Source of the DNA: UBA5336 sp038745855
GTDB lineage: Bacteria; Pseudomonadota; Alphaproteobacteria; Caulobacterales; Hyphomonadaceae
Direction: 5' to 3'
Assembly: GCA_038745855.1 (NCBI GenBank)
Contig: JBCDLC010000001.1
Location: 1-64,000, forward strand
DNA: 64,000 nucleotides
Position 1 is the first letter of the stretch. Every line of letters starts with the position of its first letter. This document shows positions 61,602 through 64,000 of this stretch, one piece after another. The notes beneath the pieces were generated by a model, which was given only the letters and a program-made list of their open reading frames with translations, did no database searches and was not told where the DNA came from. Made by a program: the position numbers and the translations under genes.

Positions 61602-63215
61602 TTATGCTAGTACAGGGTGTTCGCCGGCGGAAAATTGCTCGGCAAGCTTGAACTTCTGGATCTTGCCAGATCCCGTCAGTGGCCATTCAGCGACCTGTAT
61701 CCAATAGGCCGGCGTCTTCTGCGGTGCCAGACGCTCCCGAACAAAGGCCTTCAATTCCGCTGCCACAAGGCCATCCGCCCCATCGCTGCGAATGAAGCAG
61801 GCCACCTGCTCGCCCCACTTCTCGTCAGGAATGCCGACGACCGCCACCTCATCCACGTTCGGATGTTCCAACATCACGTTCTCGATCTCAGCGGGAAAGA
61901 GGTTTTCCCCACCCCGAATGATCATCTCCTTCACGCGGCCCGTAATCTTCACATAGCCCCGCGCGTCCATTTGGCCGAGATCGCCGGTATGCAGCCAGCC
62001 ATCGTCATCAATCGCGGCGGCCGTGGCCTCGGGATTATCGTTGTAGCCAAGCATCACGCTGTAGGCCCGAGCGCAGATTTCGCCCTGTTCGCCAACCGGC
62101 ATGACCGCTGAGGTCCCCGGGTCGCGAATGGAAATTTCGGTATGGGCGCTGGGCTGACCGATGGTTTCCGTAAGGTCTTCAAGGGTATCCTCATACCATG
62201 CCTGGGTCAGCACCGGCGACGTTTCTGTCTGGCCATAAACGATCTGGATTGGCGCGCCGAACACCGCTTGCGCATCGCGGCAGAGCTGGGGCGCTACCAT
62301 CGACCCACCGGACATCATACGCTTGACAGAGGTCATGTCTCGGCCCGACTTCCGAACCTCTTCTATCAGAGCGACCAGCATTGTCGGTACTCCGAGGATG
62401 AAGCGCGTCTTCTCTCGCTCGATAACGCGCACAATCATCTCAGGGTCGAACATTGGCGCCAGCAGCATAGTGCCGCCGATGCCGAGCCCACCGAGAACGA
62501 GGATGGCACAGCCCGTCGTGTGGAATAGGGGCATGTTATGCGCGAAAACATCACCTGGCCGCATGCCGGCGCGAGTCATCGTGTCGATCCCGTTCCTGAC
62601 GAGACCGTTGTGGTGCAACAGGGCACCCTTGGGAAAGCCCGTTGTTCCTGATGTATACTGGATCTGAATAGGATCACTGGGCTTGGGATCCCGGAGCTGT
62701 CCGGTGTCTTCGCCCGTAAACAAGGCCCCATGATCCGACAGCAGGATCCTGTGTTCGATTGCTGGTACTTCGTCGCAAACTGCGTCGGCGATCTCTTTCA
62801 TGGGATTGCCGCGAAAATCAGCGACATAGTAAATCGCTTCCGATCGGGATTGCTCCAACACGTATTTCAGCTCGCGCTTCTGATAGGCCGGGTTCACCGT
62901 CACCAGCGTTACGCCTGCAAGGCCGCAGGCGAGTTCCAACAGCACCCATTCGGGCACGTTATTCGCGTAAACCGCGACTCGCGCTCCCTCCGCATGCCGG
63001 CTCGCCAAGGCCCGCGCCAGCCTCTCACTCTCGGCAAGAAGCGTTCGGTAAGTCCATGTGCGGGCGATATCGCCAGAGTATGACAGTTCCTTCAGTGCGG
63101 GCTGGTCCGGCGCGCGCGTTGCCGCTTCACGGAGCATTGCGCCAATCGTAAGAGGCACTGGTTCGGGCCCGCCCTGCGCTGGAAAGTAGGACTCCGTCAG
63201 ATTGACTGCATACAT
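61602..63215 (-). CDS. AMP-binding acyl-CoA synthetase
   Basis: The 537-residue protein belongs to the acyl-adenylate family: the P-loop is IQYTSGTTGFPKGALLHHNGL, followed by MPLFHTTGC, VYGQTETSP, and the hinge GYVKITGRVKEMIIRGGENLFPAEIE. It ends with PLTGSGKIQKFKL. It activates a fatty or branched acid to its CoA ester. GGAGG precedes ATG 63215; a longer frame is less likely. The acyl chain is unknown. Confidence 0.93.
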   Translation of the reverse strand: MYAVNLTESYFPAQGGPEPVPLTIGAMLREAATRAPDQPALKELSYSGDIARTWTYRTLLAESERLARALASRHAEGARVAVYANNVPEWVLLELACGLAGVTLVTVNPAYQKRELKYVLEQSRSEAIYYVADFRGNPMKEIADAVCDEVPAIEHRILLSDHGALFTGEDTGQLRDPKPSDPIQIQYTSGTTGFPKGALLHHNGLVRNGIDTMTRAGMRPGDVFAHNMPLFHTTGCAILVLGGLGIGGTMLLAPMFDPEMIVRVIEREKTRFILGVPTMLVALIEEVRKSGRDMTSVKRMMSGGSMVAPQLCRDAQAVFGAPIQIVYGQTETSPVLTQAWYEDTLEDLTETIGQPSAHTEISIRDPGTSAVMPVGEQGEICARAYSVMLGYNDNPEATAAAIDDDGWLHTGDLGQMDARGYVKITGRVKEMIIRGGENLFPAEIENVMLEHPNVDEVAVVGIPDEKWGEQVACFIRSDGADGLVAAELKAFVRERLAPQKTPAYWIQVAEWPLTGSGKIQKFKLAEQFSAGEHPVLA

Positions 63216-63332
63216 GTTTGCCTCCGTCCGGCTCTTTCCGATGCACTCCACTCGATCAGCTAAGCATACTGCAGCGTTGGATCGTCAACGGAAAGGCACC
63301 ACGGCCCGTCCGATCGTCCTCAGCAGTTAAGC

Positions 63333-64000
63333 CTATCGCTTGAGTGCAAGATTGGCCGCCTTCAGAAATACGCTTGGCAGGGCATCCAGGGCATCTTCAA
63401 CTTGCCAAAGGAATGTGCCGCACGGATCGACTGTCTCCGCCCGCCAGACGTCCAGCGTCAGGTCGAAATGAGTAAACACATGTCGCACCTCGCCCACACG
63501 ATCCCAAACAGTTGCATACGGGAATTCCGGCATGGGCCCCGGCGCCTCGGACCATGCGCCGCATGGTAGCCCCAGCATACCTCCGAGCAGCCCCTTTTCC
63601 GGCCGTTGCTCGACCGCGATCTTGCCTCCTGAACGCAGGACGTAGACATGCCCGCGGCGCTTTGGTTTCGGCGGTTTCTTTGACTTGATGGGATAACGCT
63701 CCGGAACGCCCTCGGCTCGCGCAGCGCATGCGGTCGAGACCGGGCATTTAAGGCAATTGGGTCGTTTCGGTGTGCAGACCGTCGCGCCGAGATCCATAAG
63801 CGCCTCGGCAAACTCACCCGGCCTGCAAGACGGCACCAACGTCTCAACTGTTTCATCAATCGTCTTTTTCGCTGTCTTCCATTCGCCCTTCAGCGCCAAC
63901 TGCCGGGCAAAAACACGGTCCACATTTCCGTCAACGGCGGCGGCGCGCTGACCAAATGCGATCGCTGCAATCGCGCCCGAGGTGTAGGCGCCGATACCCG
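63333..64000 (-). CDS. mutY: A/G-specific adenine DNA glycosylase, C-terminal part (start beyond window)
   Basis: The frame runs to the window edge and begins inside the HhH-GPD fold (GIGAYTSGAIAAIAFGQRAAAVDGNVDRV, just after the helix-hairpin-helix). The 4Fe-4S cysteines follow as C-x6-C-x2-C-x5-C (CTPKRPNCLKCPVSTAC), then an NUDIX-like domain that recognises 8-oxoguanine. It removes adenine mispaired with 8-oxoguanine. The start lies outside the window. Confidence 0.94.
   Translation of the reverse strand, partial: GIGAYTSGAIAAIAFGQRAAAVDGNVDRVFARQLALKGEWKTAKKTIDETVETLVPSCRPGEFAEALMDLGATVCTPKRPNCLKCPVSTACAARAEGVPERYPIKSKKPPKPKRRGHVYVLRSGGKIAVEQRPEKGLLGGMLGLPCGAWSEAPGPMPEFPYATVWDRVGEVRHVFTHFDLTLDVWRAETVDPCGTFLWQVEDALDALPSVFLKAANLALKR

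Overview
The window reads as a chromosomal segment of an alphaproteobacterium. The main clue is a gene transfer agent (GTA) structural cluster of the Rhodobacter capsulatus type. A split cytochrome c maturation cluster (ccmI-E-F-H without ccmG), glnE beside a degP / response regulator / kinase block, PduO-type adenosyltransferase with methylmalonyl-CoA mutase, and HpnN fit the same picture. A Caulobacterales- or Parvularculales-like marine lineage is plausible, but I cannot place it more narrowly. There are no rRNA or tRNA genes that I can see.

Layout. 1-300: the end of an IS110-type transposase and a strongly folded non-coding tail. 0.3-4.6 kb: cobalamin adenosyltransferase, HIG1-type membrane protein, ferredoxin reductase plus 2Fe-2S ferredoxin, thioesterase, nitrilase. 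4.6-5.1 kb: a GTA-type holin standing alone. 5.3-12 kb: nitronate monooxygenase, both subunits of methylmalonyl-CoA mutase, and small enzymes. 12-14.3 kb: a module of EF-hand protein, ECF sigma factor, anti-sigma protein and periplasmic metal sensor. 14.3-20.7 kb: glnE, a two-component pair and degP. 20.8-29 kb: an alpha/beta hydrolase-OsmC fusion, ccmH-F-E-I, a second two-component pair, PepSY and DnaJ-like proteins. 29.0-42.7 kb: the GTA cluster on the minus strand (g15 down to g2). 43-64 kb: BCCT transporter, TonB-dependent receptor, MlaC/HpnN pair, sulfotransferase, DUF1295 protein, a type-I-secretion-like trio, DUF697 protein, an OppA-like lipoprotein, acyl-CoA synthetase and the 3' part of mutY.

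The most interesting signal is in and around the GTA. Genes for tail, capsid, portal and terminase are all there, but g1 and g7 are not found. The hub protein g13 seems to have lost an internal segment. A two-gene cassette on the opposite strand, a ParA-type ATPase plus a small unrecognised partner, sits between terminase (g2) and portal (g3). A 10-base element, GT(C/T)GGATAA(G/A), occurs at five intergenic places: upstream of the distant holin, of the portal operon, of parA (as a palindrome), of the terminase, and again as a palindrome in the AT-rich spacer beyond the terminase. This suggests one regulon that joins the holin, the particle genes and the ParA module. I infer a GTA-linked ParA positioning or segregation system, not one I know to be described.

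A second unusual unit is 53.7-58.1 kb: an exporter-like protein whose ATPase domain keeps the overall ABC shape but has lost the Walker A lysine, Walker B acidic residues, signature motif and switch histidine, next to an HlyD-type adaptor and a TolC-type outer-membrane channel.

In all, gene calls rest on recognisable motifs and family resemblance read by eye. Starts were moved from the longest reading frame where a ribosome binding site, signal peptide or overlap argued for it.
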